A DNA stretch of 64,000 nt from HNR sp040400085. Its GTDB lineage: Bacteria > Actinomycetota > Actinomycetes > Actinomycetales > Microbacteriaceae. The translations under genes were made by a program, and so were the position numbers. The notes beneath the pieces were generated by a model. That model was not told where the DNA came from, did not search any database, and saw only the letters and a list, made by a program, of their open reading frames with translations. The DNA lies in assembly GCA_040400085.1 (NCBI GenBank), contig JBBAQX010000016.1, forward strand, positions 15,488 through 79,487. Reading direction: 5' to 3'. Positions within the stretch are counted from its first letter, which is position 1; every line of letters begins with the position of its first letter. Shown here one piece after another: positions 63,219-64,000 of this stretch.

Positions 63219-63842
63219 ATGAGCGACACAACCGATACAACCAACACCGACCAGACCCAAAACTTTTCCCTCTTCGCAGCGCTGCGCAAGAACCCGACAC
63301 ACAAGGGCGAATTCGACGGTGGAGATGTTCAGCGGCTCGTGGGCCAGTTAGACGACATCATTACCCAGGTTGAGGATGAGGGCGTCACCGTTCGAGGATT
63401 CTACGATGCGAGCGGTCTGCGCGCCGACGCCGACATTATGCTGTGGTTGCAGGGAGAAGCGCCTGAAAATCTGCAATGGGCGTTGCGAGAGCTGCGCCGC
63501 AGCGACCTCTTCCGATCCCTGCTGCCAACCTGGAACGCGATGGGGCTTCATCTCGACGCGGCCGCCGATGCGGAGCCGAAGCAGTGGCTCGCTGTACATC
63601 CGCTCGTGATGTCCTCCGACTGGCATATGTTGCCTGAAAGCGAGCGTCACCTCGATGAGGATGCCATGAGCGCCCTCACCCTGGGCGATTACGAGTGGTT
63701 GCTTCCCATCGAAGCGGACGAGTTGGCCGACCTGATGCGGGATCCTCGCGTGACGGATGCGCGCCCTCACGTTGTCCAGGATGTTCCCGTCTACACGGGT
63801 CGCCTCATCGAGACCGTCGAGATCGTCGAGGTTCTTCAATGA
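63219..63842 (+). CDS. HemQ-like (coproheme decarboxylase family) protein lacking key residues
   Basis: 207 residues from ATG 63219; ATG 63210 or 63207 are alternatives (AAGAGG at 63201-63206). Clear family blocks: VEDEGVTVRGFYDASGLRAD, ADIMLW, and C-terminal LGDYEWLLPIEADELADL with HVVQDVPVYTGR. However, relative to actinobacterial HemQ the NKSH segment before YPFVRSYEWY is missing, VRSYEWYLL reads VMSSDWHML (Tyr to His136), and about 20 residues bearing the proximal haem-ligand His (the AEHG segment) are missing between residues 144 and 149. Next to hemY, as expected of hemQ. Whether it still decarboxylates coproheme is doubtful. Confidence 0.7.
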   Translation: MSDTTDTTNTDQTQNFSLFAALRKNPTHKGEFDGGDVQRLVGQLDDIITQVEDEGVTVRGFYDASGLRADADIMLWLQGEAPENLQWALRELRRSDLFRSLLPTWNAMGLHLDAAADAEPKQWLAVHPLVMSSDWHMLPESERHLDEDAMSALTLGDYEWLLPIEADELADLMRDPRVTDARPHVVQDVPVYTGRLIETVEIVEVLQ

Positions 63843-63956
63843 CCTCGGCCGCTTAGACCGGTACCTTAAGCCTCCGCCTCTCCCGTGCTCAAACGGCGTT
63901 CAGCCTGAAAACTTTTCGGCCCGTTTTGTGGGTGCGGGCGGCTCCCATGTCATGTC

Positions 63957-63998
63957 TCAGGACATCGGTGACAGTTCTGTGTCAGGACATCGGTGACA
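63957..63998. mobile_element. Possible insertion-sequence terminal repeat at the window edge
   Basis: TCAGGACATCGGTGACA occurs twice with a 25-bp period (63957-63973 and 63982-63998), after a palindromic start CATGTCATG. TGTCACCGATGTCCTGA, its complement, resembles ends of IS481/IS3-type elements I know from actinobacteria; the body would lie outside the window to the right. Unconfirmed. Confidence 0.45.
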
Positions 63999-64000
63999 TT

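Overview
The window looks like a chromosomal segment from a high-G+C actinobacterium, most likely a member of the Microbacteriaceae. The pointers are a DUF222/HNH endonuclease gene, DUF4190 membrane proteins with Pro/Gln/Tyr-rich N-termini, a LAETG-anchored secreted-repeat protein, an actinobacterial HemY-HemQ pair, frequent GTG starts and widespread ATGA/TAATG gene overlaps. This family assignment is an inference from gene content, not from a marker gene. A run of ten Ns at 56870-56879 shows that the sequence is a draft or scaffolded assembly.

Layout. 1-6.4 kb, minus strand: recR (only its first 11 codons), dnaX, a DUF4190 protein, and the acetate overflow pair pta-ackA. 6.8-11.9 kb: tRNA-Ser(GGA), a large LuxR-type regulator, a secreted CHAP/NlpC-like protein and two GNAT proteins. 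11.9-19.5 kb: a Bcr/CflA-type MFS exporter, a large FAD/NAD(P)-binding protein and a divergent polar-amino-acid ABC system with two tandem substrate-binding proteins. 19.7-23.9 kb: a membrane protein of unknown function, a GNAT, the DUF222/HNH protein and a LysR effector domain that lacks its DNA-binding half. 23.9-27.9 kb: an ABC-2 exporter co-transcribed with a two-component system. 28-37.2 kb: prolyl aminopeptidase, an acyl-CoA oxidase-like enzyme, a complete five-gene oligopeptide ABC operon and a GAF protein. 37.4-41.2 kb: an unusual set made of a divergent adenosylhomocysteinase-like protein, an adenosine-deaminase-type amidohydrolase and a DUF985 cupin. 41.2-47.8 kb: a sugar operon (binding protein, two permeases, two Gfo/Idh/MocA dehydrogenases) facing a ROK repressor across a palindromic operator region. 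48-50.6 kb: a second amino-acid ABC operon. 50.6-57.2 kb: a second DUF4190 protein, a decayed permease relic, the LAETG surface protein and a ugp-like glycerophosphodiester uptake and hydrolysis operon. 57.2-64 kb: a DEAD-box helicase with a long RGG-type N-terminus, a hypothetical/HAD pair, the haem genes hemY and hemQ-like, and a probable insertion-sequence end at the right edge.

Functionally the window is rich in nutrient uptake: peptides (dpp plus an intracellular prolyl aminopeptidase), two amino-acid systems, one sugar system and one glycerophosphodiester system. Neither the sugar nor the ugp-like operon carries its own ATPase, which suggests a shared MsiK/UgpC-type ATPase encoded elsewhere. 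Acetate excretion or assimilation (pta-ackA) and haem synthesis by the coproporphyrin route are the central-metabolism items.

The points most worth a second look are: the adenosylhomocysteinase-like protein that keeps the catalytic Lys/Asp but seems to have lost both catalytic His residues and carries an N-terminal extension of about 195 residues; the HemQ-like protein that lacks the segments bearing the haem-ligand and catalytic residues; the ROK repressor whose only well-placed start codon is ATC behind a good Shine-Dalgarno; the overlapping palindromes between that repressor and its target operon; the relic of a permease gene 1.7 kb upstream of the intact one; and two intergenic islands 28 kb apart that share a dense, degenerate TTGGGCCGA repeat.
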